From a virus: 45,816 nucleotides of DNA. The translations under genes and the position numbers were made by a program. A model generated the notes under the pieces. It had not been told where the DNA came from and did not search any database. It saw nothing but the letters and a program-made list of their open reading frames with translations. Location of the stretch: the IMG/VR virus record IMGVR_UViG_3300031616_000204, positions 1-45,816 of that record; one strand, given 5' to 3'. This document shows, piece by piece, positions 33,801 through 41,551 of this stretch; the first letter of the stretch is position 1, and every line of letters begins with the position of its first letter.

Positions 33801-35214
33801 CGGCCGGGACCCGGTGGAACTGCTCGAACTCGCCCGCGCGGCCTACCGGAGCAAAGACCTCCCCGCAGCCCGCGAACTCGTCGCCGAGATCCCCGCGGCG
33901 ACCGCGTCCTGGCTCGGCACCCTCGACGACCCGGCGCTGGTGGCCGGTCGCCTGCGACCGTTCTCGGCCCGACTCGGCGAGCTGGCCCGCGATGCTATCG
34001 GCACCGATTGGAAGGATCTGCTGACCATCGGCGAGCTGCAGCGCGACACCGTGTACCGGCTGAGATCAGCATCCAGCGGCGTACTCGACGCCGGCGACCG
34101 GCAACCCGTCGACCTCTCCGAGGCCGGCCTGAGACGCCTGGCGCAGCCCGAAGGCACGCTTGCCGTCGTCGAATGGCTGAACGTCGGGCTGGGCCGCCGA
34201 ACCGACGGCTTCGCCGTGACGCCCGTCCTGGTGTGCACGATGATCCTGCCGAACCTCGGCGTCGGCGGCCGGATCCAAGCCGCCGCCGAGATACCCGCCA
34301 ACCACGACCACACGGTCCGCCGGGTGCGCGCCAAACTGGCGGCCTGGCACGCCGCACGCGCCGGCGACCCCCTGGACATGCCCGAATGGCAGGAAGCGGC
34401 CGCCTGGATGCGCGCCGTGCTCGCCCCTGCCGAGATCGGCGACGCCCACGTCGTGTTCATCGAACACCCGCTGTACCTCGGCGCACCCTGGCACACCGCC
34501 ATCGCCGGCAACTGGACCGCCTCGTACGCCAACAGCTGGCAGGAGATCCACGACCTCGTTGCCCGACCACGACGAAGGCCCACCAGCACGCTAGGCGTGC
34601 TTGTCGCGCCCCGATTCAACGAACCACCGCATATCCTCGCCGCGATGCACGCCTCCGTCGCCCGCAGCCGCGAACTCGCCGGTCCCACGCTGCTCACCAC
34701 CGAACCTGAACGCAACGACCACCACTGGTTCCACCACCTACTCACCCAAGCCGACCTCGTCAAAATCCTCTGCCACGGCTTCGTCAGCGCCACCGATCAA
34801 GAGGTCTGCCTGACGGTCGCCCACGACGGCAAACTCCCCACCTCCGGCTCCACCGCGGCCACCAGCCACGACCGCGGCCACCGCCTCAGCTGGCGCGACT
34901 GCCACGACCTGCACGACGCGAAAGCAACCGTCTTCAGCGCGGCATGCTCCAGCGCGAGCAGCTTCTCCACGGCCGCCGGCGACCGTCTCGGCCTCTTCCC
35001 GGCCCTGCGCCGCAGCGGTGTGCCCGCACTCGTAGCGCCTGGCTGGGACGCGTTGGCCGTACCCACCATCGACATCCTCGATAACGTGATCGACCTGTAC
35101 ACCGCCGGCCGGCCCCTCGCCCAGGCCGTCCGGCAGGCCGGCCGCACCGCGGCTGACCGCGACCTCAGCCCATGGATCGCCCGATCCCTGGCAGTGGAGG
35201 GAGACTGGCGTTGA
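30829..35214 (+). CDS. CHAT-domain protease with long sensor region
   Basis: 1461 residues. ATG 30829 is chosen for GAGGGGG at 30814-30820. Residues 1-400 are helical, TPR-like; a zinc ribbon follows (LCPICG, C453/C456; VHCEVCG, C492/C495); 650-1050 is mixed and then TPR-like again (ALAVLEAARARGSG, ALLSENDCHAEALAAM). The C-terminus from about 1130 is a CHAT caspase-like peptidase with the expected dyad: H1316 in LCHGF and C1373 in FSAACSS. CHAT proteins with TPR sensors cleave partner proteins on activation, as in Craspase or the gasdermin systems. The next gene starts on this gene's stop codon and is the natural partner. What the sensor detects is unknown. Confidence 0.85.
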   Translation: MAVFRWGQAEHGRLADLANSILLTSDTGGMRAAIAATAPADLRKVDVLFRNLLARRRNNPTDDAELIPAVEQRLQALYHWRTRSPQRRPSYLTGERAPFLADERLRRLVNTTSAAEFAALADDFAAVAGPDVDELLGQFAGELAADLSFPSANLVERRRRMIAAPESGELEFGDGAVAHENFLAAAIDFETLLATLAETGDTSLLDAVVAAIPELVEHRSWSFYIEERRIPLLEGCANAATLRFETWSEPDDILLAVRLNAQLLEEIAVDDPRRAGYCANLGNSFRRRFRVTDDLTDLDDAVATLEYAADLCGQRGSVAPLVCSVLAGALLLRHTVADNDADLVRAVAAAELAVRRASRSDPEYPTYFFDLSAVLVVRYHRDGDPADLERARAMAGKALRAVEEKDPRRAMYADHVKALAHGPPPLPAPSAETDVPASPIDDPAPETGPPGLCPICGAASIALRHPGPIVSAVDNDAASLLELLSDEPQVHCEVCGTVLPVRPAMIALMVGPDGAQPRLALQIAAPGTFHLRKDDYRRLADAATYVDRFVQQTNGNVVVQSGIEVITKIVDSVDEVIAEVAASVDHRLQIVYAVTEDPQGLPGRWRELTGAVFTTADLLTDTEIQGPHRQLTEIDLDSLQLTVWQELAAFWSTPSPDPRLLFDSDLGNYVRRQPSPRAVQRFCALPPPAADYFAVYAYQALRATICTAAGIPNDLNDQWATVYLLNETSRGPITVSRSRARATIGIDSARRAVTGLLITHADRAAPTFEHDLRRATTDLGFDHLVDVVAAALTTQAPATDRDAVLAAADAFSAAGATDRALAVLEAARARGSGVIEDFDAQYTYAALLSENDCHAEALAAMVRAENMALDAQSRLLSRYAQAKLHLHVGGRDRAVEILTTEPAPGRESPRWARTVLLQALTWRNVLTLGPAPAGSDPLLDAVDTALAGITEPADAHSEAVALRAGLAELRGTGAAPELYARADALRRGQRVGRDPVELLELARAAYRSKDLPAARELVAEIPAATASWLGTLDDPALVAGRLRPFSARLGELARDAIGTDWKDLLTIGELQRDTVYRLRSASSGVLDAGDRQPVDLSEAGLRRLAQPEGTLAVVEWLNVGLGRRTDGFAVTPVLVCTMILPNLGVGGRIQAAAEIPANHDHTVRRVRAKLAAWHAARAGDPLDMPEWQEAAAWMRAVLAPAEIGDAHVVFIEHPLYLGAPWHTAIAGNWTASYANSWQEIHDLVARPRRRPTSTLGVLVAPRFNEPPHILAAMHASVARSRELAGPTLLTTEPERNDHHWFHHLLTQADLVKILCHGFVSATDQEVCLTVAHDGKLPTSGSTAATSHDRGHRLSWRDCHDLHDAKATVFSAACSSASSFSTAAGDRLGLFPALRRSGVPALVAPGWDALAVPTIDILDNVIDLYTAGRPLAQAVRQAGRTAADRDLSPWIARSLAVEGDWR

Positions 35215-35735
35215 ACCCAGCAAGCGACGAATCCCTGGCCCGGTTCCTGACCGCCCGACAGGCCGACCGCGACACCATCGAACAGGCTGCCCGATACGCC
35301 GTAGCCGAACTCAGCCGCGACCTGACCCCCGACGAAATGCTCCACGAACTACGCGCCACCCTGAACGAACCCGACACCGCCCCGGCAACGGTCGCCGACC
35401 TCACCCGATCCCCGGCCGACCTGACCGAAACCGCCCTCTGGGTCCTCACCCACCTCTGGTACGACCTCGACGAACGCGAAGTCGTCGCCGGGGCAGTCAT
35501 CAATGCCCAAACGAAGCTACCCATCATCGAGGTCGCCGTAATCGCCACCAGCGTCCTCTACGGCCTGCACCTGATCATGACCCGGGGCGTAAAACGCAGC
35601 ACCCACAAAGTCGAATACCGCGCCGACGGCTCCTTCACGGAAACGACAACCCTTGACTACCAGACCCCACCCGCCGCCTCGCGTCTCGTCGCCGGCCTGC
35701 GCTCCCAAGACCCAGATCAGTCACCGGAGGCTTGA
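35211..35735 (+). CDS. small membrane protein coupled to the CHAT protease
   Basis: 174 residues from TTG 35211, overlapping the CHAT stop (TTGA) with GGAGGGAG at 35196-35203; this rare start is clearly supported by that site. The N-terminal 95 residues are helical and acidic (DRDTIEQAARYAVAELSRDL). One hydrophobic span lies at about 99-121 (LPIIEVAVIATSVLYGLHLI), then a basic, Thr-rich tail (RGVKRSTHKVEYRADGSF). It is not a gasdermin by size or pattern. It could be the protease substrate, freed or activated at the membrane by cleavage, or a membrane anchor for the protease. The coupling is seen; the role is inferred. Confidence 0.7.
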   Translation: MNPASDESLARFLTARQADRDTIEQAARYAVAELSRDLTPDEMLHELRATLNEPDTAPATVADLTRSPADLTETALWVLTHLWYDLDEREVVAGAVINAQTKLPIIEVAVIATSVLYGLHLIMTRGVKRSTHKVEYRADGSFTETTTLDYQTPPAASRLVAGLRSQDPDQSPEA

Positions 35736-36334
35736 CGCCGACCCGGAGCGATCAAATGGTCCATTCCTACACGATGAGGAGTACCACCGACCACGCTGCG
35801 TACGTGTAGGACGCGACCGTGCCTACACATCACCCACTGATGTTGCGGTATCTCGCCGGTGGTAGTGACGCCACAGGTGAACGGTAGCGGTACCTGCGAG
35901 AAGTGCAGCCACGGCGCCTTTCCGCTGCCGTTCGAAGGCCGGACGCTGGTCGCCCAGGGCAGCCTCACCGGCCGGCTTCAGCCAGACGAGCACGGCGAAT
36001 ACGGCGAACGACCGCGACACCGGCGCGGGTTTTCCTTGGGGAAAGAACTGCCGCCGCCAAACACCAGTGCACTGCCCGCGACCGCCATGATGGCAGCCCT
36101 ATTCGCCACACCGAGTTCATGATCTGCACGGACGAAAGTATGGGTCAAGCCGGCCGTGAAACCGAATCGTGCTGCGCGTAGGCGAACCGAAACACGCGAG
36201 GTTCTCGCCGTGATCGACTGCATTGTTCAGCGGCAAATACGGGCCACCGCCAGAATAGGACGAAATCCGTCGCGCGAGTCCGGTGATCTCATTCTAACTC
36301 CTCAACCACATATGATCGCCGCAGAACACTCATC
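35736..36334. other. gene-poor region after the CHAT operon
   Basis: About 600 bp with no supported gene. An 8-bp inverted repeat (TCCTACAC at 35765-35772, GTGTAGGA at 35804-35811) 30 bp after the stop may act as a terminator or be an element end. A minus-strand frame at 35823-36020 (SRSFAVFAVLVWLKPAGEAA) looks like a fragment of a membrane protein, but has no start site or clear ends. The base composition becomes mixed here. Confidence 0.4.
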
Positions 36335-36430
36335 TGCCGCGATCAGGCGCGCTGGCCGGAGGCGCGCGCCGTCACGCTCGGTAGTCGGCCAGCGCGCGGG
36401 CCGGCTCTCGGACATGCCGATGAGCGCGCA
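36335..36430 (+). repeat. island repeat, copy B (hairpin type)
   Basis: Copies B and D (40497-40590) share 23 identical bases at their left ends (36335-36357 and 40497-40519), a GTCACGCT block in the middle and GGACATGCCGA at the right (36410-36420). In B the bases GCGCGCTGGCC (36347-36357) and GGCCAGCGCGC (36387-36397) are perfect 11-bp inverted repeats, so the element can fold into a large hairpin. The right end resembles the GGATTTGCCGA core of copies A, C and E. Confidence 0.7.
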
Positions 36431-36497
36431 CCCAGCGGGCGTTTCTGGACTTGGAGCACACTGTCGCCCGACCATAGATCTTGCACGTGAGGACGGC

Positions 36498-36716
36498 ATG
36501 CGTCGGGAAACGTTCGTTGCTTACTTCCGCGACAAACTCGAAAACCTACTGGCGAATCACGCCGGGCGGTGGCAGAGTGGCGCTGTCTTTCATCGAATTT
36601 GTCGACCCAGCACCTCTGTTTCGGAGCGCGCGCCAAGCCCGTCGGTGTCGAATCCGCCCTGGAGCTCGCTCCGGTTGGTCGACTGCTTTATGGCCCGAGA
36701 TCCCTTCGCTCGGTAA
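36498..36716 (+). pseudogene. possible short gene fragment
   Basis: From ATG 36498 the frame reads MRRETFVAYFRDKLENLLAN then HAGRWQSGAVF and degenerates into Ser/Pro-rich sequence before the next gene. The first 35 codons look protein-like; the rest does not. It may be the 5' remnant of a gene cut off between repeat B and the next module. No family is recognised. Confidence 0.25.
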
Positions 36717-36727
36717 GGAGGAACCGT

Positions 36728-37915
36728 ATGGCGACTTGGCCGGGCACTCAAGATCACCAGGCTCTTTTTCGTATGGCAACGAGCCTCGCTAATGAGTTAC
36801 TCAGGATAGATGAACGCTTGATCCACTTAAACGACACGACGCATCGGCAGCATCAGGAGTTCGCTGGTCGTGCGCATAGTCTGGGCGTCTACCTACGGGC
36901 GGCGGTGCGGCAGGCGTTGGAGGACGACTACGCTCCCGCCTTCGCGTCGCTGCGGGTCGCGTTGGAGCACATGCTGCTCGATCAGCTCATCTTCAATGGC
37001 CAGCGCCTGATCCAGACCGCCCGCGGCGTGGATGACAAGACGTGGACCGAGTGGCAACGCCAGCGCACGGCCGGCGAAGGATTTACCAGCGTTATCGAGT
37101 GGACGCGATATGCAAAAAAGAGCACGGTCGAGATCATCACCGAAGGACTACGCTCGACGCCCGATGACGACGGAACCACCTACCTATTGAGCCCGTACTA
37201 CTTCCTCCTCCAGCAGTACAAGCCATTCTTCGGACCTGCAAGCGCCCAGCACGAATTCGACGACGGGATCGGCGAGGTCGACGAATTCCGTCGTCTCGCC
37301 AAAGAGTACGAGCAGTATTACCTGACCTATCTGAGCTGGTCGAGCATCAAGCGCAACTTGCGGCTGAATGGCTTCGCCGACGAGACCACCACCGGACGTA
37401 TCGATGTTCACTACCGGTTTCTGAGCGCGTTCGTGCACCCGACCACCAACACCAACGAGATCAGCTACGGCCGAAACAACCGAAACATCCCTCGGTATGA
37501 CCACTACAGCAGTGAACTCGCCCTGCTCTACACCATCGTCATCGCGGTCGAGGAGCTGCGGCACTTCCACGAGATGTCTCAACGGCCACCGCTCGTTGGC
37601 CTCGACGACTGGGACGACCTCGCCGCATTGTGCGATACCGCGTGGAGCCTCACGTCTCATCTCTGGTGGCCCGGCCAGCCGCCGCATGCCTGGGACCGCT
37701 TCCAGGAGGCCAACAAGCGGCGGTTTCGTGCCCTACGCGATTCCCCGACCACACCGCTACCGGGTCCAAGCCCCGACGCCATTCCCGAGCACGAGATCCG
37801 CTACTACCGCGACCCGATGCAGCGACTCGTTCGCCTGCATTCCAGCTTCCAAGAGATCATGACCAGGCTCGCCTATCAGTCACCGTGGCCACGAACCGAC
37901 GCACAGTTCCGGTAG
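36728..37915 (+). CDS. HEPN-like protein, function unknown
   Basis: 395 residues from ATG 36728, with AAGGAGG at 36715-36721; the frame upstream to 36569 has no such site. It is almost entirely helical. YRFLSAFVHPTTN holds R230 and H237, an Rx6H arrangement like the catalytic motif of HEPN ribonucleases, within a helix ending in H-P as in DUF5677/AbiV-type proteins. The N-terminus (RAAVRQALEDDYAPAFASLR, ALEHMLLDQL) is also typical of these helical bundles. No transmembrane span. It stands alone between repeats B and C. If a HEPN RNase, it could cut RNA after phage infection; only motif and context support this. Confidence 0.6.
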   Translation: MATWPGTQDHQALFRMATSLANELLRIDERLIHLNDTTHRQHQEFAGRAHSLGVYLRAAVRQALEDDYAPAFASLRVALEHMLLDQLIFNGQRLIQTARGVDDKTWTEWQRQRTAGEGFTSVIEWTRYAKKSTVEIITEGLRSTPDDDGTTYLLSPYYFLLQQYKPFFGPASAQHEFDDGIGEVDEFRRLAKEYEQYYLTYLSWSSIKRNLRLNGFADETTTGRIDVHYRFLSAFVHPTTNTNEISYGRNNRNIPRYDHYSSELALLYTIVIAVEELRHFHEMSQRPPLVGLDDWDDLAALCDTAWSLTSHLWWPGQPPHAWDRFQEANKRRFRALRDSPTTPLPGPSPDAIPEHEIRYYRDPMQRLVRLHSSFQEIMTRLAYQSPWPRTDAQFR

Positions 37916-38573
37916 CCGCGTGCTCGCATAGCTGCGACTCAGTGCCCGCAATAGCTCACGGGACGCTGGTGGCTGGCCGGCGGTTGCGGGCACAACGACC
38001 GTCGACTCGGTCAACAGTACGGCGTGACCTCGCCAGGTCGCCTTCCGTGAACCCCACGTCCGACTCGTGCTGATGTACTCAGCGCGTCAGCGAAACGCGT
38101 GCTGGCTCCCGGTCGTGCGCGCTACCTCGCTCGGGACCACACTCCGGGAGTCTGAAAGGGCTGCCGTTGGCTCACCCGAGCCGATGGCGTCAGCGCAGTG
38201 CTTGTGTACGTGAGTGTGAGGTTTAGCGGCGGCATAGTGGCCGTCCCTGTTGGGTAGCTTGAGTTCCTGCCATACCAGACGCTGCGACCTCGCGGACGGC
38301 TGCCTCGACCCGACGGTCACCGCGTACCACCGTCATGATGATCGTGTTTCAGCACGAGCATGGTTACCGGATTTGCCGAGAAGAGCGCATATACGGCGTG
38401 CTCCTATCGCGGGCAGAAGGCACGGGGATGCGGAAGCCGAGTGTGCGCTCTTGTACTTCAAAGCGCCATTTGGGCCGGCAGGTTGACCGGGGCCGCTGGG
38501 GCGGCCGAATGCGGAATTTGAGACGCCGCGTAACGGCAGGTGAAGTTACTATTGGCAGGCATGGAGCAGCGGA
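37916..38573. other. gene-poor region containing repeat C
   Basis: About 660 bp between the + strand HEPN-like gene and the 3' end of the minus-strand gene at 38574. A minus-strand frame at 38087-38320 (RLVWQELKLPNRDGHYAAAK in part) reads like protein but has no ribosome site and no known family. Nothing else is supported besides the repeat at 38316-38390. Confidence 0.45.
38316..38390 (+). repeat. island repeat, copy C
   Basis: Begins GTCACCGCGTACCACC and ends CCGGATTTGCCGAGAAGAGC, with the core at 38367-38379. It shares 13 bases with A and E at the core and the GAAGAG that follows with copy D, so it links the two subtypes. It has the same orientation as all other copies although the adjacent downstream gene is on the minus strand. 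Confidence 0.6.
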
Positions 38574-40379
38574 TCAGCCCGGCTGATCGCCGTCTGGTGA
38601 CCCGTCGTTCGATACAGGAGGTTGGCGCCGCCACTTCGTCGAATCCCATTCCAAGCCGACAAGGCGCCTCCTCCGCCACCGTTTCGGCCGACGTATGAAG
38701 TTTGCAACCAGCAGGAGGGTTGCGAGAAAAAGAAAGCCAGCATACATCAGAATTATCGCATTGGCTCCGCCCTTGGCCCACTCGATCAAAGGCCGCGCCG
38801 CAGGGACAATGAATGGAGGCGGCTTCCACTGCGCAATCACGGATAGTGAGTCTCGAATTGCTGGAATACCAAGTAGGACGGTCGCGAAAGAGCCGATTCC
38901 AGCAATCAGGTAATTTCTCCTGACGCTGGCATCGACCTTCCGCACGTCCACCAACTGCTGGTTCATGGCCAAACGATCAACCACCCTCTGATGGAGTTCG
39001 CCCACGTTGAGTTTGGCCAAGATGTCAGCAACGATATCTTGGGCGCCTCCGAAGGATATGGTCGAGGACCTATGCTCTGCGATACCTTCCGCCAGTCTAA
39101 GCTGTATTTTAGTCAGAGTACTCGCCCGTCGTTCGGAAAGATCGAGCCGGTTATCAAGCTCCTGAATCTGCCAGTATTGAAGTACTGCATTCTCAATGAT
39201 TGCAACTGTATCGAGAAGTGACACGAAGGAAGGGGCATACTCTGTTTCGTCGGTATTCCAGTCGACGGTGACGGCGTTGCCACCGTTGTAATAGCGGGAG
39301 CTGCTACGTTGTATCGACCTGTCCGCCTGCAGCACTTTAGCGGTTGTCGCATCGCCGATATCACCAAAATCGTCATAGCGGAGGATTAGCCCGGCGAGCT
39401 CATCCGAGTGCGACTTCAGCCACCGATCTCGGGTGCCACAGCAGGCGATACCCCCGATTGCTAGGGTGGCATAACAGAAGTAATCGCCGACTCTTCCGCC
39501 ACGTTCGCCTGCGAGTTCGCAGATTCTGTCTCGATAAACGAAGAAGGCATCCGCAATACTGAAGTCATCGGCCCATTCGATGCGACGGTGTGTTGGCACG
39601 CTATCGCCATCTGGCAGCAGTTCGTCGGTCCGTGCAACTTGATCTGCGATCTCGCCGACCCCGACAACTGGGATTGGAAACGTCGTAGAGGTCAAGGTCA
39701 TCGTCTTGCTGACGGATGCTCTGACCAATTCAACCGAAGAGCGGTTGCTCCCGACTACTGTGTAAAACGTGAGGAGCGCTACGCCGGAGCGATGCAAAAC
39801 CAGGATCGGGATTATCGTTTCGTCCGCCAGAAGGCGTGATGTCGCCCCTAGATTTCCAAGCTCGAGACGAATAAATGGCCCCTTGCGCAAATATATAGGG
39901 CTAAAGAGAAATTCATCTGTGGCCGCGGCAGCGCCGAGCACCTTGGCATTTTCTGCCATGGCAGCATCAATCTCGGCGACTGATTCGCGAAGAGAGGATA
40001 GATTCGTGCGGTCAGAGCTGGAAAGTCTTCCGGCCTTGTTGGAAGAAAGGCTAAACCGCAGAACGCGACGCCTAAACGCAAAGGCGGCCGCCCTTGGATT
40101 ATTGAAAACCCAGCGGAACGTGCTAATTTTCCCGTCCGCAACCTCGGCAATATTGGATAATCCCTCGAGGGTGTCGCGCGCCCTTAGGGCGGCAAGCTGG
40201 CGCCTACTGACACGCATCGTCGTGGATGGCGCTACGGCGGCCACATCCGCAACACCGGTGTCGAGAAGTCGATTCGCTAGATCATCTATGTCGGAGCCGG
40301 GCGGAAGAGAGAACGCGTAGGTGAAGCAGACGCCAACCGCCGAGTACTTTGCCCGGTGTCGGGAGCGGCCGAATTTCAT
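38574..40379 (-). CDS. unknown protein with two C-terminal membrane segments
   Basis: 601 residues on the minus strand from ATG 40379, GGAGG 11 bases upstream. About 480 N-terminal residues are soluble: an alpha/beta section (VSRRQLAALRARDTLEGLSN), a cysteine spot (IGGIACCGTRD), then a coiled-coil-like stretch (LDNRLDLSERRASTLTKIQL). Two spans follow at about 490-508 (YLIAGIGSFATVLLGIPAI) and 540-560 (IILMYAGFLFLATLLLVANF), ending in a basic tail (RRPKRWRRRR). A large sensor plus two terminal spans after a coil is the layout of CorA-like and other membrane-effector defence proteins. Codon use is much less GC-rich than the prophage, which suggests transfer. No family is recognised. Confidence 0.6.
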   Translation of the reverse strand: MKFGRSRHRAKYSAVGVCFTYAFSLPPGSDIDDLANRLLDTGVADVAAVAPSTTMRVSRRQLAALRARDTLEGLSNIAEVADGKISTFRWVFNNPRAAAFAFRRRVLRFSLSSNKAGRLSSSDRTNLSSLRESVAEIDAAMAENAKVLGAAAATDEFLFSPIYLRKGPFIRLELGNLGATSRLLADETIIPILVLHRSGVALLTFYTVVGSNRSSVELVRASVSKTMTLTSTTFPIPVVGVGEIADQVARTDELLPDGDSVPTHRRIEWADDFSIADAFFVYRDRICELAGERGGRVGDYFCYATLAIGGIACCGTRDRWLKSHSDELAGLILRYDDFGDIGDATTAKVLQADRSIQRSSSRYYNGGNAVTVDWNTDETEYAPSFVSLLDTVAIIENAVLQYWQIQELDNRLDLSERRASTLTKIQLRLAEGIAEHRSSTISFGGAQDIVADILAKLNVGELHQRVVDRLAMNQQLVDVRKVDASVRRNYLIAGIGSFATVLLGIPAIRDSLSVIAQWKPPPFIVPAARPLIEWAKGGANAIILMYAGFLFLATLLLVANFIRRPKRWRRRRLVGLEWDSTKWRRQPPVSNDGSPDGDQPG

Positions 40380-40496
40380 ACGCTTTCCGTCCTCCGGCTG
40401 ATGAGACTGAACGAACGAGGCCTATTTTAGGGCAACCGCGCAAGAGCGTGGCATGCACCTTTCGGGAGGAAATTCGTCAGGCCCGGCGTATTCGCA

Positions 40497-40590
40497 TGCC
40501 GCGATCAGGCGCGCTGGCCAGCTGCACCACGTCACGCTTGGTGGTCGGGCCAGCGCCCCGGCCAGCTTCTGGACATGCCGAGAAGAGTGT
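40497..40590 (+). repeat. island repeat, copy D (hairpin type)
   Basis: Pair of copy B. GCGCTGGCC (40511-40519) and GGCCAGCGC (40548-40556) are perfect inverted repeats, with a second small stem inside (CACCA/TGGTG). The right end is GGACATGCCGAGAAGAG (40571 onward), joining it to copy C. It lies 118 bp upstream of the start of the minus-strand gene at 40379. Confidence 0.7.
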
Positions 40591-41099
40591 GGTGGCTAGA
40601 CGGGTGGATGATATTTGACGTTACCCTACTAAGAGATTTTTAAATGCGCTACACTCACGCTGGCAATGACTGCTGTCACGCACGCTGAGACGATTTGGAG
40701 CGCTAAGGGGCGGGCATCCCAGCCTCACGGCCGTTCTGAGATCGTTGATCATGCGACGAGCGTCGATCCCGCGAAGGCAAAATTTCCGATTTTCGCGTTG
40801 CAAAGTGGATGGCGACTGAAAAGCTCCGGACGCCTGCCGCTATCGGGTTTTCGTTCTTCCTGCCTGGCGACACGCCGTAATGTCGCCCCAACGAGTGGTG
40901 CCAATTTCAGTGATCAACGATCTCAGAACGACCGTGATCCCAGCCTGCCGCGGCTGCAGTCATTGCGCTGACGGCGGCGATCGTCGCGGGCAGCCATGGC
41001 GCTCCCCAGTGTTTGCGCCCGCGGACCATGGGTACATGGTAGAGCCTACAGGCAAGCGGCGCCGCACTGCGATATCCCGGGCTCCTGATGCCTGCCGTG
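40591..41099. other. gene-free stretch containing a MITE-like element
   Basis: No gene is supported here. The stretch between repeat D and the two-gene operon holds the 213-bp inverted-repeat element at 40725-40937; short frames inside it on both strands mirror each other because its ends are inverted copies. The flanks are unremarkable. Confidence 0.5.
40725..40937. mobile_element. MITE-like element, 213 bp
   Basis: The left end (40725-40752, starting TCACGGCCGTTCTGAGATCG) and the reverse complement of the right end (40910-40937) agree at 26 of 28 bases. The element is flanked by direct copies of TCCCAGCC at 40717-40724 and 40938-40945, an 8-bp target duplication (9 bp if one shared base is counted). 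It is too short to encode a transposase, so it must be moved by one elsewhere. An 8-10-bp duplication fits the ISAs1, ISL3 or IS256 groups; the family is not fixed by what I can see. Confidence 0.8.
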
Positions 41100-41546
41100 C
41101 TAAGGAGTGGGCAACTGTGAATTTCCAGGATTCACGCCAGTCAAATAGTGCTGCGATAGTGATGCCTCGGCGTAATTCTCTGCACGCGCAATCGCCAGCA
41201 GGAGCAACTCTTCAAGCTCATCAGTGTCGAGCCGGCTAATGGCTCGCGTCGAATTTGCGAAAGCCTCGACTACGAACCTGTCTTGACTTGTAGCTCCAGC
41301 GATTCCTGACATAACGACAGACCGGGCGTTAATATCCGAACTGGGTCCCGGATTAGTTAGGGCGACTTCCGCCGACCTCAAGATCTCCTCGGCGGTCCAT
41401 GTCACTGAAACGAACCAACTCCCATGTCGTTCGCCCGCTCGGGCCTTAGCGGGCCTGTCAGCGAGAGCCTGCCGAGTTCTGGCGGGCAGCTCGCTCGCCC
41501 ATTGTGTAAACACAGCCTTAAGGCTGGAAAAGTCGTCCACCTGCAC
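41100..41546 (-). CDS. hypothetical protein, second gene of a two-gene operon
   Basis: 148 residues from GTG 41546, five bases after the upstream gene's stop. The sequence is helical and acidic (SSLKAVFTQWASELPARTRQ, TAEEILRSAEVALTNPG, DELEELLLLAIARAENYA). No membrane span, motif or known family is seen. The tight spacing implies that it works with the upstream gene. Codon use is less GC-rich than in the prophage. Confidence 0.55.
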   Translation of the reverse strand: MQVDDFSSLKAVFTQWASELPARTRQALADRPAKARAGERHGSWFVSVTWTAEEILRSAEVALTNPGPSSDINARSVVMSGIAGATSQDRFVVEAFANSTRAISRLDTDELEELLLLAIARAENYAEASLSQHYLTGVNPGNSQLPTP

Positions 41547-41551
41547 GCCGC

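Noticed and set aside
32982-34709. 575-codon + frame inside the CHAT gene
   Set aside because: Shadow frame, very Arg/Pro-rich, fully inside the well-supported CHAT frame.
40615-40644. Promoter TTGACG...TTTAAA
   Set aside because: Spacing is near acceptable but no + strand gene follows before the MITE-like element.
40703-40891. Small frames inside the MITE-like element
   Set aside because: They arise from the inverted ends, have no ribosome site, and mirror each other on both strands.
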